From assembly GCA_958450325.1 (NCBI GenBank), contig OY288247.1, forward strand, positions 6,934,429-6,998,428: a DNA stretch of 64,000 nucleotides. The letters run 5' to 3'. The position numbers and the translations under genes are program-made. Position 1 is the first letter of the stretch, and each line of letters begins with the position of its first letter. Origin of the DNA: Agrostemma githago (taxonomy: Eukaryota > Streptophyta > Magnoliopsida > Caryophyllales > Caryophyllaceae). Below, one piece after another: positions 24,510 to 36,471 of this stretch. Below the pieces are notes generated by a model, which saw only the letters and a program-made list of their open reading frames with translations, was not told the origin of the DNA and made no database searches.

Positions 24510-24912
24510 ATGGGTAGTATATACAGATGGATCCTCCACAGCCAACGGTGCAGGGGCCGGGGTCGTACTGACCAGCCCTGAAGGAGTGAACTTCGAGCAC
24601 GCTCTCAGGTTCACCTTCCCTGCATCCAACAATGAAGCCGAGTATGAAGCCGTCCTCACAGGCATAAATTTGGCCAAAGACACAGGGGCAGAGCGGGTTG
24701 TTTTAGCAACGGACTCCTAGCTCATCGCCAACCAGATTAACGGAGAATATGAAGCAAGAGACCAGGCAATGGCCGCATATCTGGATAAAGTGAAGCAGGA
24801 GTTGTCAGGGCTCAAGTCTTATGAAGTCAGGCAGATCCCCCGGTCTCAGAATAACCGGGCGGATGCCCTGTCAAAACTGGCCAGCTCCAGCTTGCAGGAC
24901 ATACGAAGGTCG
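24510..24912 (+). pseudogene. Element 1 second (archaeal-type) RNase H
   Basis: Read in the next frame, EWVVYTDGSSTANGAGAG, SNNEAEYEAVL, LATDS and NNRADALSKLA give the D-E-D-D order of a full RNase H of the plant/archaeal type. It follows the degenerate Gypsy RNase H, so the element has two, the hallmark of the Tat lineage. A TAG at 24718-24720 interrupts it where CAG (Gln) would be expected. Confidence 0.85.
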
Positions 24913-26228
24913 GGCTGGGTGGACGTGGTCCAAGAAAATTCTACCACCCCCTGCCAGCCAGTCAACGTCATTGAAGAAGCAGACCCTGGAGATTGGATGA
25001 GCCCAATCATCCAATTCAAAAAACATGGAATTCTGCCATCTGATCCTGCTCAAAGAAGAAAGACGCTGGCAAGAGCCGCATGGTTCATACTGATAGGAGA
25101 AGACCTGTACAAGAAATCATTCTCCTCACCCCTGCTCAAGTGTCTGGGGGCAAGGCAGGCTGAAGAAGTCCTAGATGACATCCATTCGGGAATCTGCGGT
25201 CATCACATAGGAGGGAAGTCCCTGGCCCACAAAGCCTTGAGGGCAGGGTATTACTGGCCAACCCTGCTAGTAGATGCAAAAGATCTAACTCGAAGGTGCA
25301 GGAAATGTCAGCTCTTTGCCCCATCAATTCACGCCCCGGCTTAGGAACTCAGGCCAATTCTGTCTCCCATTCCTTTCGCTCAGTGGGGAATGGACATATT
25401 GGGCCCTTTCACTGTTGCGACTGGGGGCAGGAAATTTCTAATTGTGGGAATCGACTATTTTACCAAGTGGATAGAAACAGAAGCAGTGCCAAAGATCACA
25501 GAACTTGCGGTCAGGAAGGTAATCTGGAGAAACATCATAACCAGGTTTGGCCTGCCGAAAATGCTAGTATTCGATCACGGAAGGCAATTCGACAATGAAC
25601 CTTTGAGAATTTGGCTGGAAGGCCATGGTATAGCAGTCGCCTACTCTGCTGTCTGCCACCCCCAAACCAACGGGCAAGCTGAAGCTGCCAATAAACAAAT
25701 CCTGAATGGGCTTAAGAAAATGGTAGACGAGCTTAAAGGCAGATGGGCAGATGAGCTGCCAAGCATACTATGGTCAATTAGGACTACCCGAAAAGAGTCC
25801 ACGGGTCAGACACCCTTTGGCTTGGTATACGGGGCAGAGGCCCTACTGCCCATAGAGGCAGGATCCCCACCCTGCGATCTCAGCAGTATAACAGGGTAGA
25901 CAATGAAGCAGCAATGACTGAGGCCCTGGACCTAGTCAACGAAATAAGGCAAGAGGCTAGCATGAACATAGCTGCCTACCAGCAACGAATGAGGAAGGCG
26001 TTCAACAAGAGGGTAAATGAAAGAAGTTTCCAGGTAGGGGACTTAGTCTTAAGAAAAACGCAGGCAGTGGGAAAATCACGGGAACATGGAAAACTGAGCG
26101 CCAACTGGGAAGGCCCATACGAGGTAACCCAGATTAAGGGGTCAGGCACCTACAAAATCGCCAATCTTGAAGGGCAAGAACTGGCCACCCACTGGAATGC
26201 AGACACATTGAAAAAGTACTACGTCTAA
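24913..26228 (+). pseudogene. Element 1 integrase
   Basis: A zinc-binding H-H-C-C region (HSGICGHHIGGK ... CRKCQLF) is followed by the DDE core: WGMDILGPF, VFDHGRQFDN and NGQAEAANKQI. A C-terminal part includes WEGPYEV. A TAG at 25342-25344 and a frameshift near 25855-25870 (stop at 25897-25899, continuing in another frame to 26228) break it. No chromodomain follows, consistent with Tat and not with chromoviruses. Confidence 0.9.
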
Positions 26229-26473
26229 GTCATTAGGAAGCTAAGTAATTTTCCTTTCAAGAAAAAACTGGCGGAGAACGGTCAAAATGAAATGTCGACG
26301 GCTCCGACCACAAATTACTGTAAAAAGTTGTTGAAGAAATGAAAAGTCTGAAAGTTTATACTCGTTGTCTGCTTAAAATTTGCATTCTTCACACACAAAC
26401 GAGCAGGGGGCAATAGGGGGAGGCCCCCTATTGCTAAAACCAAGGGAAATAGACCCCTCAACAAAATTTTAAG
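26229..26473. other. Post-pol spacer with a strong hairpin
   Basis: There is no coding segment after the integrase stop. GGGGGCAATAGGGGG with AGGCCCCCTATTGC at 26405-26436 forms a stable hairpin that could stall or end transcription between the converging sense and antisense genes. Confidence 0.6.
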
Positions 26474-26960
26474 TCCTCCTGCCTACCTCTGGGCAGGCAG
26501 GGGGCAGGCCCCCTGGACTTCGACCAGAAGCCAGGGCCAGGCCGGGCCCCACGCGCCGAACGAACAAGGACTGGGGGCAGCCCCCCAACCTTGTATAAAA
26601 AACGCAAAGCCCCCCTACCTACCTCTGGGCAGGCAGGGGGGCAGGCCCCCTAGACTTCGAACAGAAACCAGGGTCAGGCTAGGCCTCGCACGCCAAAAAG
26701 AACAAGGACTGGGGGCAACCCCCCAACCTTGTATAAAAAACGCAAAATCACCTTGCCTACCTCTGGGCAGGCAGGGGGCAGGCCCCCTGGACTACGAACA
26801 GAAGCCAGGGTCAGGCCAGGCGTCGCACGCCAAAAAGAACAAGGACTAGGGGCAACCCCCCAACCTTGTATTAAAAACGCAAAACCCCCCTGCCTGCCTC
26901 TGGGCAGGCCGGGGGCAGGCTCCCTAGGCTTAGAACAGAAGCCAGGGTCAGGCCATATTT
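26474..26960. repeat. Tandem array, about 137-bp unit, 3.5 copies
   Basis: The phrase CCTCTGGGCAGGC recurs at 26486, 26622, 26760 and 26897, a period of 136-138. Each unit has its own CTGGGCAGG...GGGGCAGGCCCCC dyad and CAACCTTGTATAAAA-like TATA word. Tandem arrays in the 3' non-coding region are a known feature of Tat/Retand elements. Confidence 0.92.
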
Positions 26961-27068
26961 CAGAAGGAAAAGCAAATAAAAGTAAAGAAAATATATTCAT
27001 AACAGGTAAAAAAGTGTTTAGCAAAGAGAATACTAAGAATCCAGAAACGAAGAAATTAAAATATTACA

Positions 27069-29579
27069 TCAGATAAAGACAGCCGACCACATCAGGGCTC
27101 GGCGCGCAAAAAAGGTTAAAATGTCATCTAGGGAGCAAAGGCGCAGCAGGATAAGGGCAGGATCCCTCAGAGGACGACTGCCCTGCATGTTAAACGTAGG
27201 GAGCATCTTGACTAGGGCCAACAACCACGTCAGGTGGCCTGTTTGCCCGAGCTTCGTTCTTGGTAGTGTAAAGGCTCGGAAGACATCCTCATTAAAATCA
27301 GGGAACATTTCTCTAATTACTTCCATGACAAGCTCCAAGGAAAAAGAGGCCCCATCCTGAAAGCTCATTTCCACTGCGACATCAGCCCCCTGCAGAATGG
27401 CATCCTTCTCCTTCTGCCATTCCTCGCCCTTTATCTTCAGATCATCCTGCGCCTGCTTGAGGTCTGAGTCAGCCTTGGACAGACGCTCCTCCAAGTCGAC
27501 CACCCTTCTTTTGGTGTGCTCCAGCTCAGCCATCGATTTTTTAGCCTGCTCCACTCCCAGCCTGCTCTCTTTCAGCTCCACCTCCAGCTTAGACACCTCC
27601 CTCACAGCCCTCTCACCCTGAATCTTCCACTGGGTTGCCTGACCCCTGGCCTCCTCCAGCTCACCCTCCTGCTTCCCCAGCTGGTCCTTCAGGTTGGTGA
27701 TAAGGGTGACATCCCTTTCAACCATAGCCAGGCGATCAGGGGAAGGGAGCCCAGGGGTAACAACCAACTCTTCGTCACTCAGACGGCTATGGGCCGCCAG
27801 CTCAGCAGAAGCTTGAAGCACCCTGGAGGTGCGCTGGATATACTGGATCACCTGATTGGAAGTGGAGGTTACAGATTTGGTGAGGCGATCCGCTAAAACA
27901 GCACCAGAGTCTGAGACCAGGGCATAGACGTCCAGACTGTCACCAGTAGTGTAATGGAACTCAGTATTTTCTTCTAAAAAGAGGGTGCCTGGGACGTTGC
28001 GAGCAGGGCGGTTGGGCTCAGGGGTGTCGGCGTCGGCCTCCAGATCAACCACATGTGTAGCGCCTGAGGGCTCTCTGTCCCTCTTCCTCCTGCTCTCCAA
28101 GGGAACACTCTCCCCAGTTTCTTCAGAATTAACTGGACGTGGTCCCAGGGGAGTATGAGTCCCTGCAGGGGAATCACCCTGCTTGCCGGCTGGAGAGGGG
28201 GTGGCCTCCGAGGTAACCTCCGCCTCCGCGCCCCGGGTATCAGAAAGAGGAGCCGTTGGCTTTGCAGGCGTTAGCCTCGGAGGGAAAGGAAGTCTTGTTC
28301 GGCTGGCAGAGATGCTCTTCACGTACTTCATCAGATTCTTCTCACCCTTCTTGTAACTGGAAGGAAGGGAAGGACGCTTTGAAACGATGGTGAAATCTTT
28401 GTCTAAACTGAGTTTCCTTACCTCCTTCCTCGACCAAAGACGGGTGGCGGAATCTGCAGGGCATAAGAAAAACAATTAGACAAATATAGGTTAGAGTTGA
28501 AGGAGACAATGCCAATAAAATCCCTGAACTACCTCCTTCAAGACTGGGAATCAGGCCCACTCGGCCCAGATATTCGTCAGTGGCTATAAGCTCCGCATGA
28601 GGGAGCCAGAAGCCAGGGCCACATACGCCAGACTTATCTACAATGGCAACGAATTTCTTGACCAGCTCCTCGTCCCGTCTATTCAGTTTCACCTCCAGGG
28701 CTTTCCCCCCAACGCCTGAATAGTACTCCTCGCGGGTTTCCAGGCGATTGTGGACATGATTCCTGAAGTGTCTAGAAATCCGCCACCCTGAAGCACTGTG
28801 CACATACAGTAAGTTGTTTTTCCAGTTCTTCAGACTGTTCAGAGCTGGCCAAACCGGGGTGTATCCTTTCTGCCTTTGGAGAGACCAGTATCCAGAGGAA
28901 CCCTCTCCCCCAGAAGAAGACACCATCTGCAGACCAACCATGTACCACAGAGCGTTGATTGAGGGCCCCTCACCATGAAATAGGCAGGTCCACGTGTAGG
29001 CTATCAGTGACCTAACCGTCGCAGTGGTCAACTGGGCTATGGCCACATTCATCCTCCTAAAGGTCTCCTCCAAGAAGGGGTGCAAGGGGAAACGCAGGCC
29101 AAATTCTAGGCACTTGTGGTAAACGGCTATGCAGCCGTCAAGGGGGCAACATACAGTATCCTTCTCCCCTGGAACAAAAATGGTGTACCCCTCCCCAAAG
29201 TTGTAAAATTTCTCAATCGCCCCAGCAGCGTTTTTTACCAAAATTAAATTCTGATTTTTTGCCTCTGGGTAGGTTTTCAGGGGGACCTGATATTTAGCCT
29301 TGTCTAAGTAATATAATCTCCCCTCCTCCCTGGGGACAAGTGGGCCGGCAATTCTAGAAGGGTCAATTTCCATCGCCTCGTTGTCGGAGTCGACGACGTC
29401 AAAAGGGGCAGGCTCAGGCGAATTAACATCTTCACCCCCTCCGTATAATCTTCTTCAAACGCCCTAACACCGGTTCCCCCAGAAGAGGAGGCAAGGTCAG
29501 CCCTACCCTCCTCCCTACCCTCCGTTTTCGCAGGCGATGGGTCGAGGAATGTAAGGATGCGAGCACGATGACTAGACAT
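27069..29579 (-). pseudogene. Element 1 antisense accessory gene (Transposase_28-like plus coiled coil)
   Basis: A minus-strand gene starts at ATG 29579. A G-run near 29430 shifts the frame, then LYYLDKAKYQV... and the GLRFPLHPFLEETFRRMNVA segment resemble Pfam Transposase_28 (putative gypsy-type transposon domain), a domain of unknown action found in plant retroelements. An intron (donor after about 28530, acceptor near 28457) leads to an exon rich in Ser/Pro and basic residues. A long heptad-type coiled coil follows (about 27740-27390: LKDQLGKQEGELEEARGQ...). It ends at 27069. A TATA box lies 200 bases upstream. The function is unknown; a capsid- or RNA-related accessory role is only a guess. 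Confidence 0.75.
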
Positions 29580-29778
29580 AATGATTTAAGAAGGAAAAGA
29601 GAGGAAACGAAAAGACAAGGATTTAAGGCAAGATTCTAACCTAAAACGATGACTGCTGGTAGAAAATCCGAGAAAGAGAGCTCCTCAGTCTAAGAAAGTT
29701 CTCGGTAGCGAAAGAGTATGAAGAAGGGTTTAGGTTTTTCAAAAAAGCGTAAAAGAGGGAAATGGGGGGAGTAGGAAG

Positions 29779-29790
29779 GCTTATATAGAC
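29779..29790 (-). promoter_or_regulatory. TATA box of the antisense gene in element 1
   Basis: On the minus strand GTCTATATAAGC lies about 200 bases upstream of the antisense ATG at 29579, with CT-rich sequence after it. This is a good plant core promoter context. The rest of 29580-30105 holds no gene that I can see. Confidence 0.6.
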
Positions 29791-30105
29791 CAGGGCAAGT
29801 GAAGAGTCGCCCCTCCTAAAAAAGCTTCCCCAGAAATTGCCCCACGTGTCACGCTTTCAAAACCAACCGCCCACCTCATCCCAAGAAAAACCTCGAAAAG
29901 GCAAAAGATGTCAGAGGGTTAATCATTCCATGACGTCATCTCTTCATTCAAAAAAAAATGCAGCGCACATAAAGAACCCGCTTGATCTTTCATTAATTAG
30001 AAAAAGCCCAAAAATGGGCAAGTTACATTCAGCGCAGAAAAATAAAAGTACAAAAGGAGCCTGATATCCTGGCTCAGTTAACTAGCCTGCGATTCCGGAG
30101 CAGGC

Positions 30106-30647
30106 CTAATCATCATCAAGATCTGGGGAATAATCCCCAGGGCTGTCGTCATCCAGTGCGGACCCCCAGTCCCAGTCATCAGAATCCTTGAAGGGATCAG
30201 TAGGGAAATCATCTTCGCCCTTGGCCGAGGAATAGCCCTGGCCCTCGCTATCCTCGGAATCATGGCTGCTTGTGTCCCAGTCGCGGCCCACCCTCCCCAC
30301 CAGAGGGGAGGAGGGGCCTGATTCTGGAGAAGAGGTCAACTCAGGGCAGTTGGGGTTAAACTGCTCTGGGTGCAGCCAAGGGAAGCATCTGTGGCACCCC
30401 CGTCATAACACCCCCCCGCCTGGGTGCAGTGCCCAGGGCGAGGACCAGCAGGAGGAGATCCAGGGCGTCTACCAGCTCTGGAAAGGGCTTTCCTCTTAGC
30501 CACCCGTTGAGAACAGGAGCGTTTTCTCCTACTACGACGGAGAATCTTGTGAGCCCGCCTAGAATATTTCAGCCGACGGAGCCCTCTGAAACAACGGATT
30601 TTTACGTAAACTCCACAGCGGAAGACTGTTTTCCTAATCCAAGACAT
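30106..30647 (-). pseudogene. Second antisense ORF of element 1 (basic N-part, acidic C-part)
   Basis: From ATG 30647 the minus strand encodes a strongly basic segment rich in Arg/Ser/Lys (RRAHKILRRSRRKRSC). After a shift near the C-run at 30411-30417 comes an acidic tail (DSEDSEGQGYSS ... SPDLDDD) ending at 30106. A TATA word CTATATAAAT lies at 30716-30726, 70 bases before the ATG. It is not similar to a family I know. The base-to-acid layout and own TATA box suggest a real but decayed gene. Confidence 0.5.
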
Positions 30648-31010
30648 TGGCTCTTTTTGGAAAGGAATAGTGGAGAGGTTGAAAGTGAAGCGTGAAAATG
30701 ATGGAGAGCAACAGAATTTATATAGGAACTTTTGGAACAAAATTAAGCCATTAATAAAGCTTCAACCACCTCTGTAAGGGGAAGAGCCAATCACCGTGTT
30801 GGCGCGCTGTCCAAAAATCCTCTTTACAAGAGAAGTAATCATGAGCAAAGACATTCCAACTCTTTGCATGCCCAATACAGTTGAGTTTCCTCCCTCGGGA
30901 ACATGCTGCGCATTAAATGCTAAGTTGCTCAAAGGGGTCAACCTCCCATCCTAACCAAGAGATCACCTGCCAAAGGGAGCCCTGCCTCCCCTTAGCCGGC
31001 GAGGGCCAAT

Positions 31011-31693
31011 TGATGGGGGTCGGTAGCCTGCTACGGGTCACCCGCCATTTGGGGCCCAAGATGGCCCGACCCAAGAATGAAGAAGAGCTTGCCCTGCAGG
31101 TCTGCCAAACGAAGATCACTGATTCACCCCAAGGCACTCACCTGCCCGGTAGGGCCACGGCGCCAGCCGAGCAGGGCAGACAAGCCCCCCTACCTGCTGG
31201 CCCCCAGGGTATTCTTACCCCCAGCAGAGGCAGGGGAAGCCAGGGGCCCTTCCGTCATTTTGCCTAAGGTAAAAGAATGGGTGAGTAGGGTGAAGCCACG
31301 TGTCACTCCCTCATCCACCCATTCTTCCTCTCTCCTCTTCTCCTTCCCTCTCTCTTGTGGGAAGGTATAAATACTCTCCCATTTCCCAAATGAAAGGGGT
31401 TGGATTTTCTCTCTCTAGACTCTCACTCTAAAACTGCCACTTAGCTCCTCACGAACTAAGTTCGTTAAGGCATTTCACAGACTGACTTAGGCATCGGAGA
31501 GGGTTCCCTTGGACACCTCCGGGGCCCTGTGCGTTCACTGTGCAGGGAGCAGACCATCTTCGCCAGGAAAGTCCGACCACCGGAGTGCGAGAAAGGAGAG
31601 ACCGAAGGAAGTCAAACGTAGACCATCCGAGCAACATCACATCTGTTAAGACCCGAATCCAAAGTCGGGTTTAATTGTTTCCATACCGGAACA
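31011..31693 (+). repeat. 3' LTR of element 1
   Basis: Same length (683 bp) and ends as the 5' LTR, with the TATA box at 31366-31373. It is followed by the second copy of GAATC at 31694-31698. The 270 bases before it (30741-31010) hold no gene, only a weak purine-rich tract next to the LTR. Confidence 0.95.
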
Positions 31694-32879
31694 GAATCGG
31701 AGTATAAATTTATATAATATTATTTTTGTAATTTACAATATAATATAATAGTTAATAATTCGTTGATAATTATTTTAATAACTTTTGTAGTGACACACTG
31801 ACACGTCATCGAACCAGCGGGTCAGTCCGGATTTTTGATCATAAATTAACGGATAATTTTGAGTTTGAGCCAAATGGATCGCGGGTCAACATTTTAGGTT
31901 CTTGACTCTTGACCCTACAAAAACGGGACGGGTCTACGAGTCAAGTCAAATTTAAAAATCGTCTTTCTAATCATAATATGCTAAACTTAGAAATAAAGTA
32001 ATTCTCGAAAAATACTCTACTAAACGCTAAATTTACAATGTTTTGTGTAATCTTTGAGTATATGATTAGAATAGTAATGTAAAATTTGATCTAAATTTAA
32101 AAAAAAAAAAAAAAAAAATTTCAACCTAAAATTGGTAGTAATAAGTTAAATATTCAATATTACTCCCTTCGGTTATTATTTTTCGCCCCACTTCATGAAT
32201 ATATGTGAGAAGTATTTTAATGGAGTGGGGCGAAAAATAGTAACCGAAGGGAGTATTTCTTACTTATATTCCGACTCTTTTATGGGTCATAAATTAGACG
32301 TTATCTGATCCATTTGTCAGGTATAACTTTTATAGAATATCATTTCATGAATGACATATACTCCATATAAAGAAGATAAAGGAGTGAATAGTATAATCGT
32401 ATTATTACTCCGTATATGAATGAACATATTGCCAATTTCATAAACTTTATTCGTCAAACTAGAATGTTACATTTTCTTCATTAAGAAGGTGGTAAGAAAA
32501 AAAATACTTTTATTATGTTTAAAAACAAAAAAAATGTCTAAACTTTACCCAGGCCAGCAGAAAACAAAGAGATATATTGTTGACAAAAGCGTACTCATTA
32601 ATCATTACCTTAGACAGAGTGAATATAGTTTTCTGAAGTTACTCAAGTCTTTGTTGGATTGATATGAAGAAAATAAGACTTAGGAAAGTATAAAAGTTGG
32701 ATTGATATGAAGAAAATAAGCACTAGCCTACCTCCTAGTGTATATACATTCCTAAGTTGAACGAGAAATTCTTTCGTGTGACAAGCATATTCGTCAACAA
32801 ATTTTTGACAGATTACATAATATTCACTTGGGTTTTAACTAATTCTTAAATGAGACAGTCTCACAGAGGTCACAGCAAG
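31694..32879. other. Gene-free AT-rich DNA between element 1 and the F-box gene end
   Basis: This is probably the continuation of the original locus that precedes 19724. It includes a poly(A) run at 32100-32118, a Stowaway-like MITE and a 26-base duplication (TTGGATTGATATGAAGAAAA at 32653 and 32698). Confidence 0.6.
32163..32253. mobile_element. Short Stowaway-like MITE (family D)
   Basis: A near-perfect 91-bp hairpin: CTCCCTTCGGTTATTATTTT...AATAGTAACCGAAGGGAG, flanked by TA on both sides. Confidence 0.85.
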
Positions 32880-33100
32880 CTAATAATAATCTTTGGGAAT
32901 GCAAGGAAGAGTACGCGGCCAAGGCCACCGCAGACACGGGATCCAATGTCGATTCATTTCCTCAGTCGCATCAGACGAGACAGACACACGTTGCGTATCA
33001 TCATCATCATGAACCACCAACTCTCGAGATTTGACATCGTAGGAAACAAGTTTCTTTTGGAAGATTAGAAATAAAACATATGGATTTTTAGGATGAAACC
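32880..33100 (-). pseudogene. 3' part of the split F-box gene
   Basis: On the minus strand, right after the target duplication of element 2, the frame left open at 46167 continues without a break (HPKNPYVLFLIFQKK..., then a DDDD run) for 71 codons to TAG at 32882-32880. The segment KLVSYDVKSRELVVHD looks like a beta strand of an F-box-associated domain. See the entry at 46167-47611 for the main part. Confidence 0.8.
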
Positions 33101-33779
33101 TGTTTGGGATAAATTCCGCATCCTTGAAAAATGACGTGGAGTATTTGAAGTCAGAAAGTCAAGAAGTCGTACACAAAGAAACTACGGAAGAATATTCAAA
33201 AGTCAAAAGTCAAAGTCGTAAAAGTCGGAAACCCAACACAAGAGAAAATCAACAGAAGGAATAAAGCCCAATACCCGAATTGGGGCAATCTACAGCCGAG
33301 TACAAGGACGGACCAGAAACAATCCAACACCCAGCCCTACCCTAAGCCAAAGAAAGAGTCAGCAAACAACTCCCTAAAAACTAGGGAGAGATCCACCAGA
33401 GCAGGAGGGAATCGAGGAAACAAGAAGAAGGGGAGTATAAACCCCAACAATCACTGGGAAAGAAGGCAATCATCATTCAACACAACTTCAACCCTACTTC
33501 AGAAAACCTACGAGAAAATATTAACCTTCAATAGTTAGAAATCGATACTTTGTATTCCAAATTACTCCGAGTTGTTCATAGTTGATGCTTTGGTGGGATT
33601 CCGACTCCCCCCGCGGTTTTTCCCACATTTGGGTTTCCGCGTCACCAATTCTTGTGTCTCTTCATTTTCTTTTCACGTTTCATATTCGTAGGCTTGATTT
33701 ACTTATCAGTTTGTTGGCCTTAGTTCGATCATTTTAACCCACAACCCGAATCGAAACCCGGTAAATTTTTACCAAAACA
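33101..33779 (+). repeat. 5' LTR of element 2
   Basis: It begins TGTTTGGGATAAATTC and ends TTTTTACCAAAACA. A TATA box GTATAAAC lies at 33435-33442. Confidence 0.95.
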
Positions 33780-33780
33780 A

Positions 33781-33802
33781 TTTGGCGCCCACCGAGGGGC
33801 AA
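33781..33802 (+). other. Primer-binding site of element 2
   Basis: TTTGGCGCCCACCGAGGGGC directly after the 5' LTR. It shares the TGGCGCC start with element 1 but differs after it, so the primer tRNA is not certain. Confidence 0.65.
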
Positions 33803-33852
33803 AGTGATCGTTTACTAGCCAAATCGTGCAGTGAAGTAACTCACGTGTCAAC

Positions 33853-36471
33853 ATGTCTGGATCCGGCCATGACCTCGCCAACACTTCCGCTCAATCTACC
33901 GAAGAAACACCTTCCTCAGGGATGACAGGCCCGTTCACCACACCATCCGCTCAGGCGACTCCAGTTAGCCAGGCGATAGGGCAAACGCTGAGCGCCTCAA
34001 AACCACCTCAGGGGTTCTCAGCGCCAAGGGCATCCAACCCACTCGCAACCAGCAGAGGGGGGACGCCATCTAGGGCGATGGCTCATGGAGGATTGTTCGG
34101 AGACGCCTCCAGAACTCTGCTAGCACTAGATCCCATGGCAGAGATACTCCAGGGGATCAACACTCTGCGCCTGGCGGTGAAGAACCTGCAGAAGGACAAC
34201 CGGGACATCAAGGCTCAGATGAAGGCGGCGTCAAGACCACCACCTGTACCAATCCAGTCGTCACCCGAGGTCCAGTTCACGACGTTTGAGGAAACACCAA
34301 GCTCCCACAGAGAGTCTGTCACCAACGGGCAAATTTCCAAGTCGTTCCCTCAGGAACTGGTTACCAGGCTGGATTTGGAGTTGGCGCCACCTAGCCAGGC
34401 CATGATACCCAGAGGGCTGGGCTACTTGACTCATGGATCTACCCCCATCGCAGGTAATCCTTTCTTTAGCCTTGAAAATCGGGAGGCTAATCCGTTATCT
34501 TTTGCAGGTACCTCCGTTCATCAAGCACCAGAATGGCCGCCGGTAAGTTCGCCAGGAGTACACACCCCAGCCAACAATCGCCTCCCACCAGAGCTGGGTG
34601 GGGCACCTACCCCCAGTCATCAAGCATCCGGGTGGCAGCCGAGAGTAACGGTCAATCCGATGGTCACCAGTCCTTACCCTGAAGCAGCTTGGCCGTCCCA
34701 GAACTCACCTCAGGTGGCATCAGGATGGCGGCCCGAGCCTGCGGTCACTATGTCTCTTCCGCCTCCACCCCCGATCAGTCGCCACCTTGGAGGACCCCAG
34801 ACAGGGAGTACCCCTTTCAGTTTCTTTCCTCCTACTCCTAACCCTCTTGCAGGAACAAACGGTGCTGCAGACCAGCAATGCCAGGAATTGAAGGAACTGC
34901 GGGAATTGATCAGCAAAATCCCTGGAATGCCGCGCCCCCTGGAGAGAGCAGCCAGAGACAGCTATGCAGACTCGCCCTTCACCGACGACTTGGCTGGCGT
35001 TTCTGTGCCCAAGGGTTTTGTGCCACCAGCCATGACACTTTATGATGGCACTGCAGACCCCTTGGATCATATCAACCAATACAAGCAAAAAATGATGTTG
35101 GTAACCGCCACAGGGCCTCTGAAGGAAGCCTGCATGTGCAAGGGGTTTGGCTCCACCCTCTCAGGGGCAGCCCTTCACTGCTTCGTGGGCCTGCCAAATA
35201 GAAGTATCACCTCCTTTGCCGATCTGGTCAATGCCTTCAACCAACAGTTCGCCAGCAGCAGGAAGCCGGAGAAGCAGACCAGTGATCTGTACGGGGTGTT
35301 ACAGAAATTCGAGGAGTCCACGCGAGATTTCCTCAACAGATTCAACAGGGAGAAAGTAACTATTCCCAGATGTGACGTAGCCACCGCCATAGAAGCCTTT
35401 CGTCAAGGGCTCCTCCAGGATTCGGATCTTTACAAAGATCTCACCAATTATCCATGTGCTACATTCGAAGATGTACAAACCAAAGCGATGGCGGCCATCA
35501 GGTTAGAAGAAGATTCGGGCCCCAGAAGAGCTACCTATGGTTCTGAGCATGTCTCCAGAAAGGCACCAGCAGAGAAGAGAGGCGAAAGGTCCAAACCCTA
35601 TGACAGAAGTGTGCACAAAGTTTCCGAGGAGAGGGATTGGAAGGAGAGTCCCGCACTCCCACCTAAAATCAGTGAGTACGGGTTCTCTACCAACCTTACC
35701 GGTCTGCTCAAGGCCCTGAAGGAGTTGGGGCGCAAAGTCAGGTGGCCCAGGAGACAAGAATATGCCAACGACCGACGAGATGCCAGCAAAAGGTGTGAGT
35801 TTCACGACGACATTGGGCACAACACCGAAGAATGTGTCCTCCTCAGGAAGGAAGTGAAGTTCCACTATGACCAGGGAAACCTGGATCATCTGATATCCAA
35901 AAGCTCCAGCAGGGTAAATGCGGCAGATCAGGTGCTGCCCTCGCCTCCTCCGCTGTGCACCAGAGTCGTCAATGTGATCACAGGGGGATCGGAATTGTGT
36001 GGCCTAACTTATTCAGCAGCCAAGAGGCACGCTTTCCAGTCCAGGGGAGACAAACCAGAACACTCCTGCAGAATCAGCTGTCCAGACCTCCCAGCCGTCA
36101 CCTTTGACGAATCTGATGCAGAACCATCTTCAGAATCTCACCACGACGCCCTAATCATCACGCTCTCCATAGGAAACTGCACCGTGAAGAAAATACTGGT
36201 GGACATCGGAAGCTCTGTTAACCTAATTATGTTAGAAACTCTGCAGAACATGGGGTTCAGCGAGGAGGACCTGAGCAGAAAAGCAGTCCCTCTCGTAGGC
36301 TTCAGTGGGGAGACCAAATACTCCCTGGGAGAGATCACGATTCCAACCTACGCAGGAGGCGTAAACAAGCAAGTGCGGTACTTGGTCATTGACGGTCCTT
36401 CTACTTACAATGTGATCCTGGGAAGACCGTGGATACATGAGATGAAAGCCATCACCTCCACCTACCACTAA
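33853..36471 (+). pseudogene. gag: Element 2 gag and protease
   Basis: A long frame from ATG 33853 gives 872 residues: a Pro/Ser/Thr-rich N-terminal half, a retrotransposon gag core (FVPPAMTLYDGTADPLDHIN ... FNREKV), a zinc-binding-like CEFHDDIGHNTEEC at residues 648-661 and an aspartic protease region with LVDIGSSVNLI at residues 782-792. The catalytic DTG triplet reads DIG, a threonine-to-isoleucine change that would inactivate the protease. The frame stops at TAA 36469-36471, where glutamine is usual, and continues in frame after it. Confidence 0.9.

Larger units (their letters stand above)
19729..31693 (+). mobile_element. Ty3/Gypsy LTR retrotransposon, Tat lineage (element 1)
   Basis: Two 683-bp LTRs (19729-20411 and 31011-31693) begin TG, end CA and are flanked by the 5-bp target duplication GAATC (19724-19728, 31694-31698). 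The order is gag, protease, RT, RNase H, second RNase H, integrase, so it is Gypsy. The second, archaeal-type RNase H before integrase and a long 3' region with antisense ORFs point to the Tat/Ogre/Retand group. Several stops and frameshifts make it non-autonomous now. By eye the LTRs differ at about 27 positions without indels. Confidence 0.93.

Noticed and set aside
26729..27076. ORFs on both strands over the 137-bp repeats
   Set aside because: The frames follow the repeat unit and lack constraint; the stretch is a non-coding tandem array.
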